NCBI RefSeq assembly: GCF_003001815.1
Contig: NZ_PVMZ01000006.1
Span: forward strand, 1 to 64,000
Direction of reading: 5' to 3'
DNA length: 64,000 nucleotides
Source of the DNA: Actinoplanes italicus
GTDB lineage: Bacteria; Actinomycetota; Actinomycetes; Mycobacteriales; Micromonosporaceae
Shown: piece by piece, positions 1 through 8,500 of the stretch
Position numbering within the stretch: position 1 is the stretch's first letter
Layout of the letters: every line of letters begins with the position of its first letter
Made by a program: the position numbers and the translations under genes
The notes under the pieces: generated by a model
Database searches by the model: none
Seen by the model: the letters and a program-made list of their open reading frames with translations, nothing else
Told to the model about the DNA's origin: nothing

Positions 1-703
1 AAGCGATGCAACGACTCGGCTACACCGCCCAGCTGCCGGTCCACCGGGCGATCGAACGCGACGAGGACACGATCGCCCACTGGCGCCGGTACCGGTGGCC
101 GGCGCTAAAAGGATCGCCGCGGGAAGCGGCGCATGGATCTGCTTCGCCGACGAGTGCGGGCAGACGCTGAGAGCAGCCAAGGCCACGACGTGGGCGCCCA
201 GAGGCGTGACCCCGGTGGTCAAGGTGACCGCGAAGGGCACCGTACGGGTGTCGGTGGCCGGGCTGTGCTGCTACCGGCCCGGCCACCGATCCCGACTCAT
301 CTACCGCACCCGGCTCTACCACGGCCGTAAAGGCGAGCAGAAAGGCTTCCGCGAACCGCAGCTGATCGGCCTGCTCGACGCCGCCCACCAGCAACTGCAA
401 GGGCCGATCGTGCTGATCTGGGACCGGCTGTCACTACACAGGACCCACGCCATCCGCGCCGCGATCGCCCGCCGGCCCTGGCTACGCGTCTACGAACTGC
501 CGTCCTACGCGCCGGAACTCAACCCGGTTGAGAAGGTCTGGTCGACAATGAAACGCAGCATGGCCAACCACGCCGTCCGGACCGCCACCGCCCTCGCCGC
601 CGCAGTGAAGAACCGCCTCAAACGCATGCAATACCGCCACGACCTGGTCGACGGCTACCTCACCGCGACCGGGCTATCCCCACCAGCCCCAACCAGACCC
701 TGA
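1..703 (+). CDS. IS630-family transposase, 3' part, read through a -1 frameshift
   Basis: DDE transposase of an IS630-type insertion sequence; the 5' end lies outside the window. The catalytic part is read in the frame ending at 703: FADECG supplies the first Asp, LIWDRLSLHR the second, and PELNPVEKVWS the Glu with the usual IS630 NPxExxW context. The upstream part (AMQRLGYTAQLPVHRAIERD) lies in a different frame, open from the window edge to a stop at 168-170. The frames can be joined by a -1 slip on the AAA codon at 108-110, within the run AAAAG, giving WPALK followed by RIAAG. This two-frame layout is common in actinobacterial IS630 elements, so the gene may be functional and not broken. 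The stop codon lies inside the terminal inverted repeat. Confidence 0.85.
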   Translation, partial: SDATTRLHRPAAGPPGDRTRRGHDRPLAPVPVAGAKRIAAGSGAWICFADECGQTLRAAKATTWAPRGVTPVVKVTAKGTVRVSVAGLCCYRPGHRSRLIYRTRLYHGRKGEQKGFREPQLIGLLDAAHQQLQGPIVLIWDRLSLHRTHAIRAAIARRPWLRVYELPSYAPELNPVEKVWSTMKRSMANHAVRTATALAAAVKNRLKRMQYRHDLVDGYLTATGLSPPAPTRP

Positions 704-718
704 CCGTAAAAGGTGTCT
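1..718 (+). mobile_element. IS630-family insertion sequence, right part
   Basis: The transposase runs into a terminal inverted repeat ending at the TA of CTAG (717-720). IS630 elements duplicate TA and favour CTAG targets, so the right boundary is placed at 718. The left end is outside the window. The outer 24 bases of the right end are repeated in perfect inverted orientation immediately beyond CTAG. Confidence 0.75.
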
Positions 719-740
719 AGACACCTTTTACGGTCAGGGT
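697..740. repeat. 44-bp perfect palindrome joining two IS ends
   Basis: Bases 697-740 are a perfect palindrome centred on CTAG (717-720). The left half is the right end of the IS630 element. The right half is the same end in opposite orientation, as expected for the left end of a second, closely related element inserted at the same CTAG. Confidence 0.85.
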
Positions 741-1099
741 GCGGCCCGCCAGCCGTAGCTCGGCCGTGGAAGCCGGTCGGCAACGGAGGGCAGCGGGATC
801 GCTTGACCGGCTTGAAGAGCGCGGCCTGATCCGGTGCTCCGGAGAGCGCCGCCGTGGAGGGCTGGTGGTGCGGCGGTGGGATCACACGCAGCCGTTGCGC
901 GCGATCCTGCCGCCGCGATGGCGGCGGCAGGCGTCCACGGACCCGCAACGGGGGACCTCACCGTTGTTGCCGACGACGTCAGGAGCACACGCGAAGCCTG
1001 GATGTGTGCCCCAGCCGTAGCCAAGCCACGTCATGGCAGCTGGATTCGAGGGCTGAGAGGGGGCTGGCGAGCTGGACCTCGACTGCGAAAGCTCTCTAG
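717..1099. repeat. Gene-free mini-element 1 with IS630-like ends (MITE candidate)
   Basis: This 383-bp segment starts CTAGACACCTTTTACGGTCA and ends in an imperfect inverted copy (complement strand CTAGAGAGCTTTCGCAGTCG). No transposase remnant could be recognised inside. A perfect 11-bp hairpin with a 4-base loop lies at 906-931. It looks like a short non-autonomous derivative; boundaries are inferred from the end similarity only. Confidence 0.5.
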
Positions 1100-1135
1100 A
1101 TCTAGAGAGCCTTCGTAGTCAGGGTCCAGCTCGCC
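1066..1135. repeat. 70-bp imperfect palindrome at the junction of mini-elements 1 and 2
   Basis: The two 35-base arms meet between 1100 and 1101 and differ at four positions. Each arm carries CTAG close to the centre (1096-1099 and 1102-1105). It is a diverged version of the palindrome at 697-740. Confidence 0.75.
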
Positions 1136-1587
1136 GGCCGCGGCGCCGGGTTCGGGTGGCTGTCGATCGTCCGGCTGTGGCCGGCGAACCCTTCCCGGCG
1201 CCTGTTGATCGCCCGGCCGTGGCCAGCGAATCCTTCCCAGCACCTTTGATCGCCCGGCCGTGGCCGGCGAACCCCTCCCAGCACCTGTTGATCGCCCGAC
1301 TGTGGGCGGCGAACCCTTCCCGGCGCGGGAGGCAGCCGTATCCCGGAGCCCGACCTGAAAAACGGCTGTAGTTGATCGTCCAGCACCGGAGCATGGCTGT
1401 ATCGGACCGCGAGCCGTAGCCCAGGCTGGTATTACCGAGCCGACCGCAAGCCGAGCACCGGGCCGACCGCAGGCCGAGCACCGCCGACGGCTCAGCCAGA
1501 CAGCCGCCCCCGCGGGGAACCGGCGAGCCGCATCCGAGACCCCCATGCGGCTCGCCGGTTCGCACCCCGACTACGAAAGTTTTCTAG
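1102..1587. repeat. Gene-free mini-element 2 with IS630-like ends (MITE candidate)
   Basis: The left end CTAGAGAGCCTTCGTAGTCA and the complement of the right end, CTAGAAAACTTTCGTAGTCG, match at 20 of the outer 24 positions, and all four differences are transitions. The 486-bp body contains the 42-bp tandem repeats at 1160-1326 and no credible gene. Translations of it are repeat-driven Arg/Pro/Ala strings. Confidence 0.55.
1160..1326. repeat. Four tandem copies of a 41-42 bp unit
   Basis: Copies begin at 1160, 1202, 1244 and 1285 and share the core GATCGCCCGGCCGTGGCC followed by GGCGAACCC. The third copy is one base shorter, which breaks any reading frame across the array and argues against coding use. 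Confidence 0.8.
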
Positions 1588-1690
1588 ATCGGCCGGACGT
1601 CGGTGGGGCGGTCGGCGGATCTTGTGCGGTTGGGGCTGGTGGGGCGGCACAACGTCACTAGATCGACTCGGAGTGGCTGCACACGTGGAA

Positions 1691-1716
1691 CGGGGGCGGC
1701 CTGTCGGCCGCCCCCG
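1691..1716 (-). terminator. Hairpin downstream of the 1145-aa Calx-beta gene
   Basis: An 11-bp perfect GC-only stem (1691-1701 with 1706-1716) closes a four-base loop 20 bp past the stop codon of the minus-strand gene. There is no clear T run, as is usual in high-GC actinobacteria. Confidence 0.65.
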
Positions 1717-1735
1717 TCTCGTTGGAACTGTGGTG

Positions 1736-4700
1736 CTACTTGATGGTCACCGTCTTGTTGCCCGAGTAGCCGGTGTTGATGCCGGCGCTCGCGTTGCCGG
1801 CGACCATGGCGCGCAGCGTCAGCTTGGTCTTCGACTTGTAGCTGAAGGTGCCCTTCCAACCGGTCGCGGTCGAGGTGCCCTTACCGACGGTCGACCACTT
1901 GCCACCGGACCAACGCTGGACCGTGACAGCCTGGCCGGCCGTCCGCGGGTTGCCCGCCACCGAGACGCTCAGCTTGCCCTTCGAGGGCGAGCTGGCCGAG
2001 AAGGACGGGTTCTGCGTGACCTTGACGGTCTTGACCGCGGAGTTGATCTCGTGCGACCGGGCGACGAAAGCCCAGCCCGAGGAGAGCGACTTCGAGGAGA
2101 GCTCGAAGTAGCCGTCGTCGTCAGAGTCGGTCTCCGAGAGGTACTTGAATTCCTTCGGGTCGGTCGTGGGCAGCGGAGCACCCCACAGTTCGACCGTCGA
2201 GTTCGGAGATGCGGTACCGGAGAACGTCGCCAGGCCGACGCCCTTGGCCGGGCCCTTGACCGACAGCGTCGGGGTGACCGCGTCAGCCTTGTCGTCCGAC
2301 TTGATGATGACCTCGCCGGCACCGCGGGCGATCGACGCTCCGGTCGGGGAGGCGCTGAGAAGCTTGACGTAGAAGTTCTCGTCATTCTCCTTCATCTTGT
2401 CGTTGATCACCGGAACGTTGACCTTGGCGGTCAGGTCGCCCGGCTTGAGGGTGATGACGCCCTTGGTGTACTCGTAGTCCTCGCCCTGCTTGGCGGAGCC
2501 GTCCACGGTGTGCCACGGGATCGTGACGGTCTGCGTGGTCTCCTTGGTGTTCTCGTCGAAGGCGAAGTTGACGTCTACGTCGACCGTCTGCTCCCACTCA
2601 CCGATCGACTCGTCCTGCACCGAGGCTGCCGGCGGCAGGTCCGCGGGGTCGTCCGTGATCCGGAAGTTTCCCGTCGCCGACGTGAAGCCCTGCGGCGTGG
2701 CGGTGCTCTCCGAGACGGTGACGGCGAAGCCCTCGGTCGGCTCGTCGATGTCGTCCGGCAGAATGTAGAACTCGGCCAGCCTCGACTCGGCATCCGTCAG
2801 CGCGGTCTTGCCCCGGGTGACCGGGATCGACAGCGTGGCGAGAGTCGACGGAACCTCGAAGTCGACGGCCCGGGTCGCGGGGTTGTCCCCGGCACCGGCC
2901 GCGGTGACGCCGAGCGTGTAGTTGTACTGCGAGACACCGACGAGCGTGCCGATCGCGCGAATGGTGGTGCCTTCGGTGCCGGCGATCTCGGTGATCTTCA
3001 GCGTCGGCTTCGCGTCGTCACCGGTGATGGTTACCCGCGAGGCGTGCTGCACGTCCGCTGTGACGGTGTTCGACACCGCGGCGCTGGTCGGGGTGAACGT
3101 GACGACCAGTGCCTCGTCGCGCTCGTAGACCGCGTCCCCGTTGATCGGGACCTCGAGGTACGCGGTCGTCTGACCGGCCTTGATGGTCACGTTCTTGCTG
3201 GCGGGGTAGTCGTAGTCGTTGTCACCGACGGTCGTGCCGGCGTTGACACCGGTCTCGGTGGCGCTGCCCGGCGTGCTGAAGTCGGCGGTGAAGGTGACGT
3301 CCGAGCCGAGCGGGGCGCTCAGCGTGACCGGCACCTTGGCCATCGACTGGCCCTCGTTGCCCTCGGTCAGCGACACGTCCGACGTCGACCAGGTCGGCAT
3401 CGAGTCGTCGGTGCCCTCGACGATGTAGACCGGCTGCGTGATCGCGAGGTCGGTCGCCAGGATCGAGTTGTTCGAGCTCGCCAGCTTGATGGTGAACGAC
3501 TCGGCGCGCATGGACGTGTTGTACGTGATGCCTTCATAGGTGGTGTCACCCATGATGGTCACCGGGATCGTCCCGGTCCAGGTGGTGCTCGGTGCCTGGG
3601 AGATCGGGATGGTCAGCGTGCCCGACGTCCCCTTGTAGTCGGACCCGTTGGTGGCGGTGCCGTCGACGAAGGAGTAGTCGATCTTCAGCGGGGTCTCCCG
3701 CGTGCCGGCTCCGAGGGCGACCGTGACCGCGATCTGCTTGTCCGAGCTGCTGCTGGCGCCCTCGTCGTAGAAGACGTCGGCGTCGAACCCGGCGTTGTCA
3801 CCCGCGTCCCGGTTGTTGACCAGGTCGAGGTCGGTGAAGTCGATGCCCGGGAGTGTGTCCGTGTCCTTGATCGTCGCGGTCGCCGTCGTCGGCGTACCGA
3901 GCGTGAGGCCCGTGCTCGGCGTGGCGATCATGCCGGTGAAGGTCTCAGTACCTTCGATGGTGCTGTCGCTGCCGGTCGTGGCAACCGTCTGGTAGGCGGT
4001 CTGCGTCAGCGCCGGGATGGACACCGGAGTGGGGGTGTTGACGCCGGTGAAGTCGGCATTTCCCGCCCCGCGCGCCTTGTCGCTGTCGGTTCCGTTCATG
4101 GTCCAGAAGTTGACCGTGAGGTCACGTTCCGAAAGGTTCGACAGCTTGATCGGGAAGCTCGCCTGCACCCCTTCGTTCACCGCGGCCGCGTCACCGATGC
4201 TCACCGTCGGCACCGCGTCGTTGTCCTCGATCCCGAGGTCGGCCGTGGCGGGTGAACCGAGAACCACACCGGTCGCGCCGGTCGCGGTGAACCGCACGTA
4301 CTGCAGATCGACCTCGTCCACGGTGTCGTCGTTGACCGCGAAGTTGATCGACCCGGTCAGCTGGCCGGCCGGGATGGTGATCGTGGCGTCCGACGCGAGG
4401 GCCGTGAAGTCACGGGTCACACCGCCAGTGGAGGAAGCCGCCGACACCGTGCCGCCGATGGTCGTTCCCGCGGCGGCGATCGGAATCGTGATGTCGTTCT
4501 GCAGGATGCCGGTCAGAGTCGCGACCACCGGGACCGAGGCCTGGCTCTCCGGCACGCTCGCGGGAACGGACAGGTTCAGCGTCGGCGGGCTCGCCGGCAG
4601 ATCGTAGATCGTGCCGGTGGCCAGCGTGACGAGGTCGTTGGCGTCGGCGGTACCGTCGCTGTCGGGAATGGGCTCGGTGGTGTTCATGTCGCCGTCGATG

Positions 4701-5173
4701 TCGCCGGCATCGAGGGCTGGGCCGTCGACGTCCTGCACCGCCTGCAGCTGGAAGGTCTCGTTACCCTCCACACCGCCGGTGGTGGTCGTGGTGACCGACA
4801 CGGTGATCGTGTTGGTCCCGCCCGCGGTCGTTCCCGGGAAGGTGTAGGTGGCGGGCGAAGGAGTTCCGCCGAAGTCGGTGGTGACCGTGGCGTTACCGGT
4901 GCCCTGGATCGCCGAGAAGGTGATCGGCCGGGAGGCCGAGGCACCTGTATAGGTGATCTTGAAGTCGACGGTGCCCCCTTCCCAGTTGGCGGCCGGCGTG
5001 ATGGTCAGATTGGGGATGACAGCGGCATATGCCGGCGACGCGATGAAGGTTGCCGGAACAAGGGCCACGGCCGATGCGGCAGCTGCCGCCAGAACTCGCC
5101 GGATTCGCTTGTGTCCCCAGAGCGTGAACGGCACCCGCTCTCGCGGCGCCGTATGGATGGGTCGATGACGCAT
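1736..5173 (-). CDS. Secreted Calx-beta repeat protein, 1145 aa
   Basis: Exported protein made of repeated Calx-beta-type beta-sandwich domains, which bind calcium and are common in adhesins and matrix proteins. The N-terminus has a basic stretch, a hydrophobic core and an Ala-Tyr-Ala cleavage site at about residues 50/51. Repeats show the family pattern: a Glu-Gly near the first strand, a central GTDY-like turn, and an acidic DxD/DDA end (for example EDNDAVPTVSIG). The last ~150 residues look like Ig-like modules ending NKTVTIK. No LPXTG motif or C-terminal membrane anchor is visible, so it is probably released or held non-covalently. The ATG at 5173 follows AGGAAG and AAGGAGA, and a c-di-GMP-I riboswitch lies just upstream. 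The ligand or surface bound is unknown. Confidence 0.85.
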   Translation of the reverse strand: MRHRPIHTAPRERVPFTLWGHKRIRRVLAAAAASAVALVPATFIASPAYAAVIPNLTITPAANWEGGTVDFKITYTGASASRPITFSAIQGTGNATVTTDFGGTPSPATYTFPGTTAGGTNTITVSVTTTTTGGVEGNETFQLQAVQDVDGPALDAGDIDGDMNTTEPIPDSDGTADANDLVTLATGTIYDLPASPPTLNLSVPASVPESQASVPVVATLTGILQNDITIPIAAAGTTIGGTVSAASSTGGVTRDFTALASDATITIPAGQLTGSINFAVNDDTVDEVDLQYVRFTATGATGVVLGSPATADLGIEDNDAVPTVSIGDAAAVNEGVQASFPIKLSNLSERDLTVNFWTMNGTDSDKARGAGNADFTGVNTPTPVSIPALTQTAYQTVATTGSDSTIEGTETFTGMIATPSTGLTLGTPTTATATIKDTDTLPGIDFTDLDLVNNRDAGDNAGFDADVFYDEGASSSSDKQIAVTVALGAGTRETPLKIDYSFVDGTATNGSDYKGTSGTLTIPISQAPSTTWTGTIPVTIMGDTTYEGITYNTSMRAESFTIKLASSNNSILATDLAITQPVYIVEGTDDSMPTWSTSDVSLTEGNEGQSMAKVPVTLSAPLGSDVTFTADFSTPGSATETGVNAGTTVGDNDYDYPASKNVTIKAGQTTAYLEVPINGDAVYERDEALVVTFTPTSAAVSNTVTADVQHASRVTITGDDAKPTLKITEIAGTEGTTIRAIGTLVGVSQYNYTLGVTAAGAGDNPATRAVDFEVPSTLATLSIPVTRGKTALTDAESRLAEFYILPDDIDEPTEGFAVTVSESTATPQGFTSATGNFRITDDPADLPPAASVQDESIGEWEQTVDVDVNFAFDENTKETTQTVTIPWHTVDGSAKQGEDYEYTKGVITLKPGDLTAKVNVPVINDKMKENDENFYVKLLSASPTGASIARGAGEVIIKSDDKADAVTPTLSVKGPAKGVGLATFSGTASPNSTVELWGAPLPTTDPKEFKYLSETDSDDDGYFELSSKSLSSGWAFVARSHEINSAVKTVKVTQNPSFSASSPSKGKLSVSVAGNPRTAGQAVTVQRWSGGKWSTVGKGTSTATGWKGTFSYKSKTKLTLRAMVAGNASAGINTGYSGNKTVTIK

Positions 5174-5190
5174 TCTCTTCCTGTCTCCTT

Positions 5191-5270
5191 CGGCGGCTGG
5201 GCTACCTCAGCGGGGAGGCCCCTGGCTTTGCGTCCCCGCCTCACGACGGGTTTGCCTGTTCGGGTACCGC
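5191..5270 (-). promoter_or_regulatory. Cyclic-di-GMP-I (GEMM-I) riboswitch
   Basis: On the minus strand this leader contains the GEMM-I landmarks in order: GGCAAACCC, a stem CCCGUC/GGCGGG capped by the GNRA loop GUGA, GGACGCAAAGCC, GGGGCCU, and GAGGUAGCCC. GCGGU (5266-5270) can pair with GCCGC (5193-5197) to form the closing helix. AAGGAGA follows the aptamer directly and the ATG is 17 nt after the closing helix, so control of translation or a nearby terminator is possible. The direction of control cannot be read from the sequence. The aptamer assignment rests on motif match and is strong. Confidence 0.9.
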
Positions 5271-5272
5271 AC

Positions 5273-5530
5273 CTAGGGCGGTTCGGGGTGCCGGTTCCAA
5301 ACCGGCCCTCAGCAGCGCAAACACGGGATACGAAGATCCGCGTGAGGCGGCGCCAACTGCAATCTAACCGGCGTATCGCCCTGTTAGCGGCGGAACGGGT
5401 TTTTCGGTAGAAAGTCCTTCACATAGCCGGGATTCCGCCTCGACGCGAGACTCCGTCGGGCTCGCGAAGGCACCCTGACCAGCGGCGAACAGTACCCGCG
5501 GAGGCAGTCCCCCGTCCCGGGAAACGGCGA
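5273..5530. other. Intergenic leader and promoter region
   Basis: About 260 bp between the riboswitch and the terminator of the next gene. TAGATT on the minus strand (5361-5366) could be a -10 element, but no convincing -35 was found. No gene is visible. Confidence 0.4.
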
Positions 5531-5556
5531 AAGGGCGGCCCGGTCGGACCGCCCTT
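5531..5556 (-). terminator. Hairpin downstream of the giant Calx-beta gene
   Basis: An 8-bp stem (AAGGGCGG with CCGCCCTT) with a 10-base loop lies 17 bp beyond the stop codon of the 3338-aa gene. Confidence 0.6.
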
Positions 5557-5572
5557 CTCACCGCTCGGTCAT

Positions 5573-8500
5573 CTATTTCACCTTCACCGACCGGGCAGGT
5601 GAGGATCCGGCGGTGATGCCCAGCGACGGCGTCGCGGAAATGACAGCCCGGAACACGTGGTTGCCGGCCTTCAGGGACTTCACCGTCACGCTGAACTTGC
5701 CGTTCGCACCCAGCTTGCCGTCCTCTACCTCGTCCCAGCCGCCCTTGACCTGACGCTGGATCGTGACCTTCTGACCCGGTTCGTCAGGATCGCCGGTGAC
5801 CGTGAGGGTCGCGGCGCCCTTGGCGTTGGACACCACGGTGAGCTGCGGGTCCTGACGAACCTGGACGGTACGCACTGGCGACGTCAACGACCCGGCACGG
5901 ACCTGGACCCGGTAGCCCTTGGTGAAGTTGGGCTTGAACGAGTACGCGCCGTCGTCGTCGGCCGTCGTGGTGGCGGCCACCTTGAAACTGCCGCCGGAGA
6001 CGCCCTGTGCCGTGAGCAGCTCCACCTTGGTGCCCGGCGCGGCGGTGCCGGTGATCGTGATCCGTCCCTCACCGGTGCTGGTGTCAGGGGCGGTCAGGGT
6101 CGGCGCCTTCGGCTTGTCGTCGTCCTCGATGACGACCTCGGCCTCCGCGGCACCCAGCCTGGCGTCGGCCGGTGACGGGGTGCCCAGCTTCACGATGAAG
6201 GTCTGGTCGGCCTCGTCCTTGGTGTCGGGCAGGATCGGGATGCTGATGGTGGCCGAATCCGTCCCCGGTGCGAACGTGGCCGTACCCGATGATCTGGTGT
6301 AGTCCTTGCCGGCGTCAGCCGTGCCGTCCGCCGTCGACCAGGGGACCGTGACGGTGCGAGAAGTGCTGACCGCGCCGCCGGTGAACTGCACACGCACGTT
6401 CACCTTGGCGGTGCCGCCGCTCTCTCCGACGGAGGCGTCGGCGACCGAGACGGCCGGTGGCGTGTCGTCCGGGTCGTCGGTGATCCGGAAGGTACGGCTG
6501 CCGCCGGCCAGTGAGATGGTCGCCGTCTCGGTGTTCTCGTCGACGGCGTCGTCGAGGAACTCGATCGTGCCGAGGCGGACCTTGCCGCCACTCGCCGTGC
6601 CGCCGGGCACGGTGACCTTGACCCTGTCCAGTTCGAAGTCGTCGGGGCCGGCGTCCTCGCCGTCGGCAGCGATACCGGCGGCGGCCGCGGTGCTGATCTC
6701 ATGGTCCCGCTGAGCTGTTCCGGTCACGGTGCCGGTCAGTTCGACCGTGTCGCCCTCGTCGACGGTGGCCGCCGTCGGGTCCAGCGTGATGGTGGGGGCC
6801 TTGTCGTCGTCGGTGATGAGCAGCCGGCCCTCCTGGGGCTTTCCGGCAGCGTCCTGTTCGCCGGCGGCCAGGGACACCACGACGCGGGCGTTCTCGTCGC
6901 CCTCGTACACCTCGTCCTGTTTGATCGGAACCGTGACCGAGCCGCTCGCGCTGCCCTCGGGAATCCGCAGCGCGGCGGCCGGCGTGCCGTAGTCGTCGGC
7001 CGTGGCGGTGCCCGGCTGCGCCTCGACGACCAGGTCGACGTCGCCCTGCGCCGGTTCACTCAAGGTCACCGCGAACGTCGCCGAGGCGTCGGCCTCGCGG
7101 GCGGTGACGTCGCCGCTCACGGTGAACGACGGCGCCGGCAGATCACGGTCGTCGTCGACGATGACGATGTCGGCCTCGCCACGGGCGATACCCGCGCCGG
7201 ACGGGTCGGCCGCGACCAGGCGGACCTTGAAACTCTCGTCCTCCTCCCGGCGCTTGTCGTTGGTGATCGGCACCCGGATGACGGCGTAGTTCTGGCCCGC
7301 CGGGAAGTAGAGCCGGCTGCCCCCGTCCGTGCCGAAGTCCTCGCTGGTGGCGGTGCCGGGTGTCACCTCGTAATAGATGGTTACCGGCTGGTCGGTACGG
7401 GTGGCGCCGTTGCCGCCGGTGAACTCGAGCACCACCGGCACCTCGGCGTAGCCCAGTTCCTCGCGGACGTTGGCGGGGAGCACGACGGCCGACGGCGGCA
7501 GGTCGTTCGGGTCGTCGAGGATGCCGTACACGGCCGCGACCGGCGGCGCGCCCGAAACAGCCTGGCTGGTCGCGGTCACCGTGAACGACTCGGTCAGCTC
7601 GTCGGCGGTGTCGGCGGCCAGCGGGACCGACCGCAGCAGGACCGGCCCGGTGCTGCCGCCGGGCAGGACGGCCGGCGCGCCGCTGTCGACGTAGTCCTCG
7701 GGCTCGGCCGGGTCGTTGCCGGGACCGCCGGTGGTGAAGTTGAGCAGGTAGCCGATCGGATCCTCGGCCACGCCGGACGGGGTGGCGATCACGTCGACGA
7801 GGCCGCCCTCGGGGCCGTTCACCGAGTTCAGGGTGATGGTCGGCGCCGGGTCGTCGTCGGCGATGCTCAGCACGCCGGTCTGTGCCGGGCCGGAGGCGTC
7901 GGTCTCGCCGGGGGCCGGGGCGACGGTGTACGTCGCGGACTCCTTCTCCTCGTAGACCTGGTCGTCGACGATCGGCAGCGAGAAGGTGGCGGTCGTCTGA
8001 CCCTGCGGGATGGTGAAGGTCGGCTGCGGTGACCCGTAATCGTCGCCGCCCGGACCGGTCTGGCCGCGCCGGGCGGTGTCGTCGGTGGTGCTGACCGTGA
8101 AGTCGACCGGGCCGGCCGCGGCACGCGCGAGCGTGACGGTGACCGCGACGGAACCCTGCCCTTCGGCCGCCGTGACGTCCGGTTGCACCTGGAATCCGAC
8201 GGCGCTGTCACCCCTGATGGTCACGGTCGCGGGCGAGCCGCCGATCTCCGCGTTCGACGGGTTCGACAGCGTGACCTGCAGTGTCTCGTCGTTCTCGACC
8301 GCCGTGTCGGTGAGAGTCGTGACGGTGACGTCCTGGCTGGTGGCCGGTGGGGTGAAGACGAGCGTGCCGGACGTGCTGGTGAAGTCGGTGCCCGCGGTGG
8401 CCGTACCGCCGATGGCGTTGTAATCGACCGTGATCTGCTTCTCGGTCGAGGTGGCGGTGTTGCCGGCGACCGCGGCGAAGTCCAGGTTCACCGGGACCGT

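Noticed and set aside
739..1020. Short frames inside mini-element 1 as genes
   Set aside because: Several overlapping frames on both strands have no ribosome site, domain or consistent codon bias, and lie between mobile-element ends.
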